A stretch of 64,000 nucleotides of DNA from Hymenobacter psychrophilus (GCF_900107135.1 NZ_FNOV01000013.1:50418-114417); one strand, 5' to 3'. Positions 43,422 through 52,182 are shown, counted from the stretch's first letter. Made by a program: numbers and translations. The notes: generated by a model from the sequence alone, not told the origin.

Positions 43422-43449
43422 GCAAGCATAACAAATTTTGTTATCTTGC
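43422..43449. promoter_or_regulatory. Palindrome upstream of fadE, candidate MarR operator
   Basis: Within this 28-bp stretch, the core ATAACAAATTTTGTTAT is a perfect 8-1-8 palindrome, flanked by GCAAG(C) and its complement CTTGC. The half GCAAGCATAACA is identical to that at 38991-39002 before the MarR gene. The fadE ATG is 90 nt downstream. Confidence 0.65.
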
Positions 43450-43538
43450 GCTACGAGTAGCGGCCGCCGCCTTATCCCCAAGTAGTAGGCAAGCCGAATA
43501 GTTTTCTTTCGATTCCCCACTTCAAAATATACCCCATC

Positions 43539-45326
43539 ATGGAAGTAGCCAACCAGCTTGTAAAAGGCGGCGAGTTCATCATCAAGGAAACCAACGCCCA
43601 GGACGTATTTACGCCCGCCGATTTTTCGGAGGAGCAGAACATGATGCACCAGACCGCCATCGACTTTGTCGACAAGGAGGTGTGGCCGTTGCTTGACCGC
43701 CTCGACAACCACGAGGAGGGCCTGATGCGCGGGCTGATGGAGAAGTCGGGTCAGTTGGGCCTGTTCGGCGTGAGCATTCCCGAGCAATTCGGCGGCCTCG
43801 ATATGGACTTCCCGACTTCGCTCCGCGTGACGGAAGGCGTGGGCAAAGGCCACTCATTCCCGGTGGCTTTCGCGGCGCACACGGGCATTGCCATGTTGCC
43901 CATTCTGTATTTCGGCAACGATGAGCAGAAGGCCAAGTACCTGCCCGGCCTCACCAACGGTGAGCTGATGGGTGCCTACTGCCTCACCGAGCCCGGCTCG
44001 GGCTCCGACGCGCTGGGCGCCAAAACCAAGGCCATGCCCACCGAAGACGGCGAGCATTACGTGCTCAACGGCCAGAAAATGTGGATTACCAACGGCGGTT
44101 TTGCCGACGTATTCATCGTTTTTGCCCAGGTTGACGGCGACAAGTTCACCGGCTTCATCGTGGATAAAGACACGCCCGGCCTGACCCTCGGCAACGAGGA
44201 GCACAAGATGGGCATCAAGGGTTCTTCGACCCGCCAAGTATTCCTGTCCGATGCCAAAGTGCCTAAATCGGCCGTGTTGGGCGAGATTGGCAAGGGTCAC
44301 CTGATTGCCTTCAACATCCTCAATATCGGTCGCATTAAGCTGGCTGCTGCTTGCTTGGGCGCTACCAAAGGGTGCGCCACGCAGAGCGTGAAGTATGCCA
44401 ATGAGCGGGTGCAATTCAAGCTGCCCATCAGCAAGTTCGGCGCCATCAAGTTCAAGCTGGCTCAGCAGGCCATCCGGATTTACGCCGTAGAATCGGCTAT
44501 TTACCGCGCCGGCATGGACATTGCCCGCATGGAGCAGGAGCTGCTCAGCCAGGGCCAGAGCCACAACGAGGCGCTGTTGGGCGCCGCCCGCGAGTTTGCC
44601 GTGGAGTGCGCCATTCTGAAAGTAGAAGGCTCGGAAGTGTTGGACTACGTGGTGGACGAAGGTGTGCAGATTTTCGGTGGCTACGGTTTCTCGGCCGATT
44701 ACCCAATGGACCGCAATTACCGCGACTCGCGCATCAACCGCATCTTCGAGGGCACGAACGAAATCAACCGCATGCTGGCCGTTGATATGATCCTGAAGAA
44801 GGGTCTGAAGGGCGAGATTGACCTGATGGGCCCCGCCCAGGCTGTGCAGCAGGAGCTGATGGCCATTCCGGACATGAACCTGGAAGAGGAAACCGGCCTG
44901 TTCGCTACCGAGAAGAAGACCATCGCCAAGCTGAAAAAGGCCATCCTGATGGTAGCTGGTACGGCCGTGCAGAAGTACATGAACTCGCTCGCCAAGGAGC
45001 AGGAAGTACTGATGAACATTGCCGATATGGCCATCAAGGTGTACACCGCCGAAAGCGTTCTGCTGCGTGTGGAGAAGGAAGCTGGTGCTAAAGGTGAAGA
45101 GGCAATGTCGGCCCAGATGGATATGGCCCGCGTGTACCTCTACGACACGGTGGACCAGGTAAACAAGTTCGGCAAAGATGCCATCGGCACCATGACCGAG
45201 GGTGATGAGCAGCGTCTGCTGGCCATGGGCCTCAAGCGCTTCACCAAGGCAGACCTCTACAACGCCAAGGAAGCCCGTCGCCGCATTGCCGATGTGCTGA
45301 TTGCCGCTGATGAGTACGCGTTCTAG
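43539..45326 (+). CDS. fadE: Acyl-CoA dehydrogenase
   Basis: The 595-aa flavoenzyme performs the first step of beta-oxidation. It has the N-terminal helical domain, the middle domain (YCLTEPGSGSDALGAKTKAMP, then WITNGGFADVFIVFAQVDG) and the C-terminal domain with VDEGVQIFGGYGFSADYPMDRNYRDSRINRIFEGTNEINR, which holds the catalytic glutamate of the GTNEINR region. A further C-terminal helical extension (about 440-595) makes it longer than the 380-aa short-chain type, similar to the very-long-chain/FadE-like group. The upstream palindrome is a candidate regulatory site. Confidence 0.93.
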   Translation: MEVANQLVKGGEFIIKETNAQDVFTPADFSEEQNMMHQTAIDFVDKEVWPLLDRLDNHEEGLMRGLMEKSGQLGLFGVSIPEQFGGLDMDFPTSLRVTEGVGKGHSFPVAFAAHTGIAMLPILYFGNDEQKAKYLPGLTNGELMGAYCLTEPGSGSDALGAKTKAMPTEDGEHYVLNGQKMWITNGGFADVFIVFAQVDGDKFTGFIVDKDTPGLTLGNEEHKMGIKGSSTRQVFLSDAKVPKSAVLGEIGKGHLIAFNILNIGRIKLAAACLGATKGCATQSVKYANERVQFKLPISKFGAIKFKLAQQAIRIYAVESAIYRAGMDIARMEQELLSQGQSHNEALLGAAREFAVECAILKVEGSEVLDYVVDEGVQIFGGYGFSADYPMDRNYRDSRINRIFEGTNEINRMLAVDMILKKGLKGEIDLMGPAQAVQQELMAIPDMNLEEETGLFATEKKTIAKLKKAILMVAGTAVQKYMNSLAKEQEVLMNIADMAIKVYTAESVLLRVEKEAGAKGEEAMSAQMDMARVYLYDTVDQVNKFGKDAIGTMTEGDEQRLLAMGLKRFTKADLYNAKEARRRIADVLIAADEYAF

Positions 45327-45364
45327 GACCACGAATTAGCACGGACTTCAACGGATTGCACGGT
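45327..45364. repeat. Degenerate inverted repeat, left copy, flanking gdhA
   Basis: Beginning directly after the fadE stop, GGACCACGAATTAGCAC resembles the complement of the stretch ending at 47134. About 27 of 38 bases match. Confidence 0.5.
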
Positions 45365-45427
45365 TTCTTTGACCGGTGTTAGTGCCGGAAATTTTGTCGC
45401 TGTTTACCTCTCTGAAGTAGGTGAAAT

Positions 45428-45465
45428 AACCAGCCGCTCCCATTAGGGGGCGGCTGGTTGCTTTT
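45428..45465 (+). terminator. Terminator after fadE
   Basis: AACCAGCCGC-type stem (45428 onward) pairs with the right arm ending at 45459, followed by GCTTTTT. Confidence 0.8.
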
Positions 45466-45552
45466 TAGTAGCTTTCGGAGGCCGGGCAACACCTGAGCGG
45501 CTCACGCCGTTTGTGCTAGTACTCCTACCATCCCACCCAAATTTTTCTACTT

Positions 45553-46977
45553 ATGGCCAACGAACAGGTTCAGGGCAAAGACTTTTACGAAAGTGTGCTC
45601 CGGTTCTACGACCACGCGGCCAGCTTCTCGAAGCTGGACCCCGGCATTCTGGCCCAAATTCGGGCCTGCAATAGTATTTACAAAGTGAACTTCCCCGTGG
45701 AAGTTGACGGCCATGTGCAGGTGTTCGAGGGCATCCGGGTGCAGCATAGCCACCACAAGCTGCCCAGCAAGGGCGGTATCCGCTACAGCATTTATGTGGA
45801 TGAGGACGAGGTAATGGCCCTGGCCACGCTTATGACCTTCAAGTGTGCCCTCGTCGATGTACCGTTTGGTGGCGCCAAAGGGGGCGTTAAAATCAACCCC
45901 CGTACTACGCCTGAACACGTGCTGGAACGCGTAACCCGGCGCTACGCCAGTGAGCTGGTCAAGAAAAACCTGATCGGCCCCGGCATGGATGTGCCCGCCC
46001 CCGACTATGGCACCGGCAGCCGCGAAATGGCCTGGATTGCCGATACCTACATGACGTTCAAGTACGGCGACACCAACGCACTGGGCTGCGTAACGGGCAA
46101 ACCCGTGGGCCAGGGTGGCATCCGGGGCCGGACGGAAGCTACTGGCCTGGGCGTGTTCTATGGCCTGCGCGAGCTGATGGCGGACGAACCCCTGCTGAAA
46201 AAGATGGGCCTGAGTGAAGGCATGGCCGGCAAGCGCATCATCGTGCAGGGCTTAGGCAACGTGGGCTACTATGCGGCTAAGTTCTGCCAGGAAGCCGGAG
46301 CCCTTATTGTTGGTATTGCCGAGCGCGAAGGCGGTATTTACAGCGAAAACGGTCTTGATGTGGAGGCTGTATTTCAGCACCGCCAAAGCACCAGCTCAAT
46401 TCTGGGCTTCAAGGGTGCCAAAGACATTGAGGAGTCGCTCGATTTGCTCGAATACGAGTGTGACGTGTTGATTCCAGCCGCCCTCGAAAATCAGATTACC
46501 GAAGAAAACGCGCCGAAAGTGAAGGCCAAAGTCGTGGCCGAGGGAGCAAACGGCCCTACCACCCAAGGAGCCGAGAAAATCCTGCTAGAGCGCGGCATCG
46601 TAGTGTTGCCAGACCTGTACCTGAACGCCGGCGGCGTAACGGTATCGTACTTCGAGTGGCTGAAAAACCTGTCGAACGTGCGTTTTGGCCGTATGGGCAA
46701 GCGGGCCGAGGAAGGGGCCATGCGCCGTCTGGTAGCCACCATTGAGCGCACCACCGGCCGCACCGTTACGGATGCGGAACGCCAGTCCATCATTCACGGC
46801 GCCGACGAAATCGACCTTGTGCACTCGGGCCTCGAAGACACCATGATTACTGCCTACCAGTCCATCCGTAAGGTTATGGATGATATACCCGGCATCACCG
46901 ACCTGCGCACGGCGGCCTTCTACAGTGCCATCGAGAAAATCGGTGTTAGCTACCAGTCGCTCGGCATCTTCCCGTAA
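45553..46977 (+). CDS. gdhA: Glutamate dehydrogenase (Glu/Leu/Phe/Val family)
   Basis: The 474-aa enzyme links 2-oxoglutarate, ammonia and glutamate. It has KGGIRYSIYVDEDEVMALATLMTFKCALVDVPFGGAKGGV with the substrate/catalytic lysines, the catalytic region GPGMDVPAPDYGTGSREMAWIADTY, the nucleotide-binding GLGNVGYYAAKFCQEAGALIVGIAE and EGANGPTT. Cofactor preference cannot be decided from the sequence alone. The gene stands alone between terminators, with degenerate inverted repeats flanking it. A 7-bp tandem repeat begins just after its stop. Confidence 0.94.
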   Translation: MANEQVQGKDFYESVLRFYDHAASFSKLDPGILAQIRACNSIYKVNFPVEVDGHVQVFEGIRVQHSHHKLPSKGGIRYSIYVDEDEVMALATLMTFKCALVDVPFGGAKGGVKINPRTTPEHVLERVTRRYASELVKKNLIGPGMDVPAPDYGTGSREMAWIADTYMTFKYGDTNALGCVTGKPVGQGGIRGRTEATGLGVFYGLRELMADEPLLKKMGLSEGMAGKRIIVQGLGNVGYYAAKFCQEAGALIVGIAEREGGIYSENGLDVEAVFQHRQSTSSILGFKGAKDIEESLDLLEYECDVLIPAALENQITEENAPKVKAKVVAEGANGPTTQGAEKILLERGIVVLPDLYLNAGGVTVSYFEWLKNLSNVRFGRMGKRAEEGAMRRLVATIERTTGRTVTDAERQSIIHGADEIDLVHSGLEDTMITAYQSIRKVMDDIPGITDLRTAAFYSAIEKIGVSYQSLGIFP

Positions 46978-46978
46978 G

Positions 46979-47026
46979 GTTAGCTGTTAGCTGTTAGCTG
47001 TTAGCTGTTAGCTGTTAGCTGTTAGC
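46979..47026. repeat. Tandem 7-bp repeat GTTAGCT
   Basis: Nearly seven copies of GTTAGCT in 48 bp, directly after the gdhA stop codon. Related TAGCTG elements occur at 29441-29476 and 51369-51395. Confidence 0.9.
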
Positions 47027-47029
47027 GAA

Positions 47030-47068
47030 AAGCGCCCCTTCCCGCATGTATCGGGAAGGGGCGCTTGT
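47030..47068 (+). terminator. Terminator after gdhA
   Basis: AAGCGCCCCTTCCCG (47030-47044) pairs with CGGGAAGGGGCGCTT (47052-47066), followed by GTTTTTT. Confidence 0.9.
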
Positions 47069-47096
47069 TTTTTACGCTAGAGTTCGACTACAAAAC

Positions 47097-47134
47097 CCGC
47101 GAAATCCGATAAAATTTGTGCTAATCCGTGGTCC
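47097..47134. repeat. Degenerate inverted repeat, right copy, flanking gdhA
   Basis: The reverse complement of this stretch begins GGACCACGGATTAGCAC and aligns to 45327-45364. Confidence 0.5.
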
Positions 47135-48589
47135 TTATTTGAGCACGATTTTATTCAGCATTAGGGCCGCTGATTTTTTGCTGGGACGGCTTACGCCAAT
47201 GATGGTTTTGGGGTCGAGCCAAGCCGTAAAGTCCTTAACGTAGGCCAGATTTTGGTCGGTGGCTACATTCAGGCCCAGTCCTTTTGGTGCGCTTATTACG
47301 CCCGTTGGCACATCCAGCCGCCGCAGGTAGAGGTCGGATTTGCCCTTGATTTTCTCCCAGGTCAGCAGTTGTATCTCGGGGCCGGAGGTGGTGGCGCGGT
47401 AGCTGATGCTACTGTAACCCTCGGCAGCGGGCGCCACTTGGTCTTTGGCTACAACGCTGCGCCAGCTCGGCGTCAGGAACTCGTTGTAGCCAAACAGGTG
47501 CAGCTCGCGCGTGTGGCCGGGCGCGCCTTCGCCACCTTCCTCGTATTTTTTTTCGGCCAGCACTACCACCTGTTTGTCGTCGGTGAGCAGTATATCGGTC
47601 AGGTAAATATCTTCGAGGCGCTTGGCAGGCGCCCCACCGACGGCCGTATTTACTTCAGCCAGGTAGTCGGCCGACAACGCTATTTCGGGAGCAAATTTCA
47701 TGTCGCTTTCACCCGCAAAATCGAATTTCACCAACTTGAGGCTGTGGTAAAGACCCGTGGCCCGCTCGTTGCAAATGGCAGCGGCGTAGAGCGTGTTATC
47801 GGGGCGCAGCACGAAGCGCGAATCGAAGATGTTGACCACCTTCCCCCCAAATGTGCCGCCCACTGACACCGACATAACCTTCACATCGGGCGAGTCGTTG
47901 CGGTAGCGACGCACGCTAAGCTTTTTCATCTGGTCGCCGGCCAGCGTCACAAACTGGGTGCCGTCGTTGCCCACATGTACCGTCACCGAGAAAAAGTCGC
48001 CTTGATCATGAAAATCGTAGGTGCGGTCTTTCAGCTTCTGGAGCTTCTCGTCGTATACGCTGGCATTGATGGCCTTAATCTGGTTGCTCTGGCTGAGGTA
48101 ACGCCAAGCCACCAGTCGGCTGCCGTCGGGCGAGAAGGCGACGCCGGGGCGCCGGTCGCGGGCGTTGGCCTCAACCAGCTTCTGGGCCGGACTTTTGCGG
48201 CCATCAGCGAGGCTGATTGAATGGGCCACGAGGCGCTGGGAGCCGGCCGCATTCTGATAGATGACTACGGTGGCCTGCTCGTTGCTCTGGCTAAATCCAT
48301 CTACCACTTCACCCGCTGCCAGCGGCAGCGCCGTGCTCCAGCGGCGCTTCAGGTCGGCGTCGTAACGCTCCACGGCGTACTGGTCGGCAGCCTGATGGGC
48401 CAGAATAATGAATCCGCCATCTGGTAACGGCAGCGTTTTACGGCTCACACGCTGGTTATAGCGGTCGGCAGTAGTTTCGGGCAGATAGCTAAAAGCAGCT
48501 GATTTCACGCGCTGAGCCGAGGCCGGCTGGTGGGCCAGGGACGCCAGCGCAAGGCTGGCGGCAAACAGAAAAGTAAAACGCACGGGCAA
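47135..48589 (-). CDS. Secreted protein of unknown function (beta-propeller-like)
   Basis: The 484-aa protein has a signal peptide (ending near PASAQ) and a long beta-rich body with many short strands (for example RLVAHSISLADGRKSPAQK, GVAFSPDGSRLVAWRYLSQ), suggestive of a propeller, but no clear family match. It is convergent with gdhA and has a candidate promoter 62 nt upstream. Confidence 0.72.
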   Translation of the reverse strand: MPVRFTFLFAASLALASLAHQPASAQRVKSAAFSYLPETTADRYNQRVSRKTLPLPDGGFIILAHQAADQYAVERYDADLKRRWSTALPLAAGEVVDGFSQSNEQATVVIYQNAAGSQRLVAHSISLADGRKSPAQKLVEANARDRRPGVAFSPDGSRLVAWRYLSQSNQIKAINASVYDEKLQKLKDRTYDFHDQGDFFSVTVHVGNDGTQFVTLAGDQMKKLSVRRYRNDSPDVKVMSVSVGGTFGGKVVNIFDSRFVLRPDNTLYAAAICNERATGLYHSLKLVKFDFAGESDMKFAPEIALSADYLAEVNTAVGGAPAKRLEDIYLTDILLTDDKQVVVLAEKKYEEGGEGAPGHTRELHLFGYNEFLTPSWRSVVAKDQVAPAAEGYSSISYRATTSGPEIQLLTWEKIKGKSDLYLRRLDVPTGVISAPKGLGLNVATDQNLAYVKDFTAWLDPKTIIGVSRPSKKSAALMLNKIVLK

Positions 48590-48966
48590 AAAATACTTTA
48601 TAACACAATGAGATAACGCAACGAACAGCGGCTCGCAAAGTTGTACTCTTCAAAGGTACCGAAGTTTTAGCTGAACGAAAGTCGTATTGATATCGGCGGG
48701 ATTATAAATGCCTCAGCTAGGCATGGGCGGCCGAAAGAGCTGATTTTGCGGGTCGAAGGGCAACCTATGGTATAAGCCTTCGTTTAGATGGCCGCTGGTG
48801 TACCTGACGGAATAGGCGCGGATGGCGCCATCACTAAGTTTCTATTACAAATCTATTGCCGAGTACAAGCTACAGTCGGGCATAGGAAAAACCGAAAAAG
48901 CCAAATTATGTACCTGCTCCGGCGCAGTTCTTGCAGTCTTTCAGCTACGTTTAGTTTACCTACCTT
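48590..48966. other. Intergenic region, 377 bp
   Basis: No gene is recognised. It holds the minus-strand box at 48651-48658 and no long inverted repeat. Confidence 0.6.
48651..48658 (-). promoter_or_regulatory. Candidate -7 box for the secreted protein gene
   Basis: TACCTTTG on the minus strand, 61 nt before the ATG at 48589. About 20 nt upstream is TTTC, one base off TTTG. Confidence 0.5.
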
Positions 48967-49203
48967 ATGAACTCTTTACTCCGCTTTGCTTTAATGATTT
49001 CCCTTGTTATCATCGGAAAGCTAAATAGCACACCTACAAAATCAGTTAGCCTAAGCCAAAACGAGGAGGCCCAGTGGATAATTCCGGTCTATACTACTAC
49101 AGTGCATAAAACATCAACCCACACGGCAAGCCCGCTGCCTGCCGAAACCGGGAAGTTTCGCTCGTGGCGGCTAATGACCGACATCCCCGCTACCGACGAG
49201 TAA
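48967..49203 (+). CDS. Small secreted or membrane-anchored hypothetical protein
   Basis: The 78-aa product begins with a hydrophobic segment (MNSLLRFALMISLVIIGKLN) resembling a signal or anchor and continues with a Thr/Ser-rich polar part. A terminator hairpin 22 nt downstream on the same strand supports expression. It is otherwise unrecognised. Confidence 0.5.
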   Translation: MNSLLRFALMISLVIIGKLNSTPTKSVSLSQNEEAQWIIPVYTTTVHKTSTHTASPLPAETGKFRSWRLMTDIPATDE

Positions 49204-49225
49204 GTTCAGCTATACGTTCTCCATC

Positions 49226-49250
49226 AACGGCTCTTCAGGAGCCGTTTTTT
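49226..49250 (+). terminator. Terminator after the small secreted ORF
   Basis: AACGGCTC and GAGCCGTT form a stem with a TTCAG loop, followed by TTTTGT. Confidence 0.75.
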
Positions 49251-49265
49251 GTGCCCCATTGGCCC

Positions 49266-51362
49266 TTAACTAATGCGGCTCCAGTTAACGGCCGTGGCGG
49301 GCAGGCTTTCTATGTGGTGGCGAATGGCTTGGTTAGCGGGCTTGGCCAGGTTAGGATCATCCTGCAGCAGGGCCTGGGCGGCGGCCCGGCTTTCGCTCAG
49401 AATACGCCCGTCCTTGGCCAAGTCGGCAATCAGCAAATCGAGCACACCGCTTTGTTGGGTGCCCATCAGGTCGCCGGGGCCGCGCAGCTTCAGGTCGATG
49501 TCGGCAATTTCGAAGCCGTTGTTGGTACGCACCATCGTTTCGATGCGGGTGCGCGAGTCTTTGCTGAGCTTGTAGCCGCTCATCAGAATGCAGTAGCTCT
49601 GGTCGGCGCCCCGGCCCACGCGGCCCCGCAACTGGTGTAGCTGGGAGAGGCCGAACCGCTCGGTGCTTTCGATGACCATCACGGAGGCGTTAGGCACGTT
49701 TACGCCCACCTCAATCACGGTGGTAGCCACCATAATCTGGGTCTGGTTGCTCACGAAGCGCTGCATTTCGGCGTCCTTCTCACCGGCCGTCATGCGTCCG
49801 TGCACAATGCTGATCTGCAGTTCCGGAAAAGCCCGCGCTACGCTCTCGTAGCCGTCCATCAGATCCTTGTAGTCGGCCATGGCTTCGCTTTCCTCAATCA
49901 GCGGGTATACGATGTACACCTGCCGGCCCAGCTTCACTTGGTCGCGCAGAAACTGAAATACTTTCAGGCGGTTCGAGTCGAAGCGGTGGACCGTGACGAT
50001 GGGCTTGCGGCCGGCCGGCAGCTCGTCAATTACGCTCACGTCGAGGTCGCCGTAGAGCGTCATGGCCAGCGTGCGCGGGATGGGCGTGGCCGTCATTACC
50101 AGCACGTGCGGTATCACGTGGGGATTTTTCTGCCAGAGCTTGGAGCGCTGGGCCACCCCAAAGCGGTGTTGCTCATCCATGATGGTGAGGCCCAGGTTCT
50201 TGAACTGCACCACATCTTCGAGCAGGGCGTGGGTGCCGGTCAGGATATGCATTTCGCCCGAGCGCAGCTGCTCGTGCAATACCCGGCGGGCGGCCGGGCG
50301 GGTGCTGCCCGTCAGCAGACCGATTTTCAGGCCCAGCAGGTCGGCAAACTCCTTGAGGCCGGAGTAATGCTGGTTGGCCAGGATTTCGGTGGGCGCCATC
50401 AGGCAGCTCTGAGCGCCGTTGTCGGCCGCCATCAGCATGGCAATAAAGGCCACGATGGTTTTGCCCGAGCCCACGTCGCCCTGCAGCAACCGGTTCATCT
50501 GCTGGCCGGCACAAAAGTCCTTATAAATGTCGTGAATAACCCGTTTCTGGGCCCCGGTCAGGTCGAAGGGCAGCACGTTTTTGTAGAAGTGGACCAGTGT
50601 GGGCACCTCCTTGAAAATCTGGCCTGCGAGCGAGACTTTGCGCTGGTCGCGCTGGCGCAGTAGCTTTAGCTGAATATAGAACAGCTCCTCAAACTTGAGC
50701 CGGAACCGGGCTGTCTGGAGCAGGTCGGGCGTTTGGGGGAAGTGGATCTGCTGGAGCGCCGTGGCCTTGCCCATCAGGGCATAGTGCTCAATCAGGGCCG
50801 GCGAGAGGGTTTCCTGCACATGGGGCAGGGCCAGCTTCAGCAGGTCGGCCACCATGCGGGCAATGGCCTTGCTATCGACGCGGTGGTAGTTCTTGAGCTT
50901 TTCCGACGTGTTATAGACAGGCTGCAAAAAGCTTTGACCGGGCTTCTGCTCGGTTACTTCCTCCAGCTCGGGGTGGGCCATCTGGGGCCGCCCATTGAAC
51001 ATCGTAGGCTTGCCGAACACGATGTACTCCTGGTGGTTCTTAATGATTTTCTCCAGGTAATTCACGCCCTTAAACCACACCAACTCCAGCTCCCCGCTGG
51101 CGTCGGCTACCTTAGCCACCATGCGCTTCTTGTGGCCCTCGCCAATTACCTCCCGATTCCGTAAAATGCCCTTTATCTGCACATAGGGTAAATCATCGTG
51201 CAAATCCACGACGTTGTAGAACTGCGTGCGGTCGAGGTAGCGAAAGGGGTAGCGCTGGATCAGGTCGCCGTAGGTGAACAGGCCCAGCTCCTTCTGCAGC
51301 AACTGAGCGCGTTGCAATCCCACACCCTTCAGGTATTCAATCTTGGTCTGGAAAAAACTCAT
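49266..51362 (-). CDS. recG: ATP-dependent DNA helicase RecG
   Basis: The 698-aa helicase reverses stalled forks and processes branched DNA. It has the N-terminal wedge domain (RYPFRYLDRTQFYN, RNREVIGEGHKKRMVAKVADASGELELVWF), the motor with RLLQGDVGSGKTIVAF, the DEQHRFGV box and MTATPIPRTLAMT, then GRVGRGADQSYCILM and DLKLRGPGDLMGTQQSG. The start at 51362 is the ATG giving MSFFQTKIEYLKGVGLQRA, the normal N terminus; the frame is open to 51443. Confidence 0.95.
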   Translation of the reverse strand: MSFFQTKIEYLKGVGLQRAQLLQKELGLFTYGDLIQRYPFRYLDRTQFYNVVDLHDDLPYVQIKGILRNREVIGEGHKKRMVAKVADASGELELVWFKGVNYLEKIIKNHQEYIVFGKPTMFNGRPQMAHPELEEVTEQKPGQSFLQPVYNTSEKLKNYHRVDSKAIARMVADLLKLALPHVQETLSPALIEHYALMGKATALQQIHFPQTPDLLQTARFRLKFEELFYIQLKLLRQRDQRKVSLAGQIFKEVPTLVHFYKNVLPFDLTGAQKRVIHDIYKDFCAGQQMNRLLQGDVGSGKTIVAFIAMLMAADNGAQSCLMAPTEILANQHYSGLKEFADLLGLKIGLLTGSTRPAARRVLHEQLRSGEMHILTGTHALLEDVVQFKNLGLTIMDEQHRFGVAQRSKLWQKNPHVIPHVLVMTATPIPRTLAMTLYGDLDVSVIDELPAGRKPIVTVHRFDSNRLKVFQFLRDQVKLGRQVYIVYPLIEESEAMADYKDLMDGYESVARAFPELQISIVHGRMTAGEKDAEMQRFVSNQTQIMVATTVIEVGVNVPNASVMVIESTERFGLSQLHQLRGRVGRGADQSYCILMSGYKLSKDSRTRIETMVRTNNGFEIADIDLKLRGPGDLMGTQQSGVLDLLIADLAKDGRILSESRAAAQALLQDDPNLAKPANQAIRHHIESLPATAVNWSRIS

Positions 51363-51368
51363 TATCGG

Positions 51369-51395
51369 AGCTGTTAGCTGATAACTATTAGCTGC
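51369..51395. repeat. TAGCTG-rich element between recG and gldD
   Basis: GCTGTTAGCTGATAACTATT and the following TAGCTGCTAGC resemble the tandem repeat after gdhA; a complementary TTAGCTAACAGC lies at 51457-51468. Confidence 0.6.
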
Positions 51396-51468
51396 TAGCT
51401 TTTTGTGGTTGAGTACGGTGTTGGATTGCAGACGGAAAGCCAAAAGCTATCGGCCATTAGCTAACAGC

Positions 51469-52068
51469 TTACTTGGTGTAGCGTAACGTGTTCAGCAGAT
51501 GAACCATATCCTGCTTCACGTATTCTATAATCGGGGCCAGCGAGTCGTTGGCGGTGGCGGTGCGGAAGTATAAGGCCCCGCGCAGGAAGTGGCGGGTGCT
51601 GTCGGTGGTGTAGAACTGGAACTGACTGGGCACCTCGCCCTGCAGATCGAACACCGTGGCCCTCATGCCGCCGGGCATTTGCAGCACCCGCTCATCGATA
51701 GCCGAAGCCTTTATTTCGTGCTTGCTGGTAAGCTTGCGAGCATCTTCGAGCAGGCGGTTGAAGCGCTGACTGTTGGCCCGCAGGTCGGCGTAGGTAAGCT
51801 GAACGTTGGCCTTGAGCTGCGGGTAATACACGTTTATCCAGTGCGGTTGGGCCAGGTACGACGAGTCGCGCAGGATTTTGGCCCCGCGCGAGTACTCGAA
51901 CGTATAGGGCCGGCCCGGCGCCAGCTGCTGGTAGGCGTGGGGCGGTAAATCGATGCGGTTGTAGCCCTTGGGCTTGGGCGTGAAATCGGGGGCCGAGGTG
52001 CAGCCTCCCGCCAGCAATAAGCCGGCGGTGGCCACGCACCAAAAACCAGGAAATCGGGAAAAAGCCAT
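51469..52068 (-). CDS. gldD: Gliding motility lipoprotein GldD
   Basis: The 199-aa lipoprotein is part of the gliding / type IX secretion machinery of Bacteroidetes. It has a lipobox (LLLAGGC) followed by DFTPKPKGYNRIDLPPHAYQ, then ANVQLTYADLRAN and GEVPSQFQFYTTDSTRHFLRGALYF. The ATG at 52068 is chosen as it starts the lipoprotein signal; the frame continues to 52140. In related species gldD is next to gldE; here the gene upstream is ssb, and gldE is absent. A terminator separates it from ssb. Confidence 0.86.
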   Translation of the reverse strand: MAFSRFPGFWCVATAGLLLAGGCTSAPDFTPKPKGYNRIDLPPHAYQQLAPGRPYTFEYSRGAKILRDSSYLAQPHWINVYYPQLKANVQLTYADLRANSQRFNRLLEDARKLTSKHEIKASAIDERVLQMPGGMRATVFDLQGEVPSQFQFYTTDSTRHFLRGALYFRTATANDSLAPIIEYVKQDMVHLLNTLRYTK

Positions 52069-52182
52069 GCAGCGGAAGCGCGACGAGTGAACAGTAAAGG
52101 TAACCACGAAAAGCCGTGCAACGTGCCCGTGCCGCCGCAACCGGTACCGTTCAACTCAATCAGGCAGTACGAGACCGCCCGC

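Noticed and set aside
43854..45332. A 492-codon minus-strand frame opposite fadE
   Set aside because: Same reason: shadow of a clear acyl-CoA dehydrogenase, low-complexity His/Gln-rich translation.
46979..47026. Tandem repeat as a possible CRISPR array
   Set aside because: The unit is 7 bp with no spacers, so it is a microsatellite.
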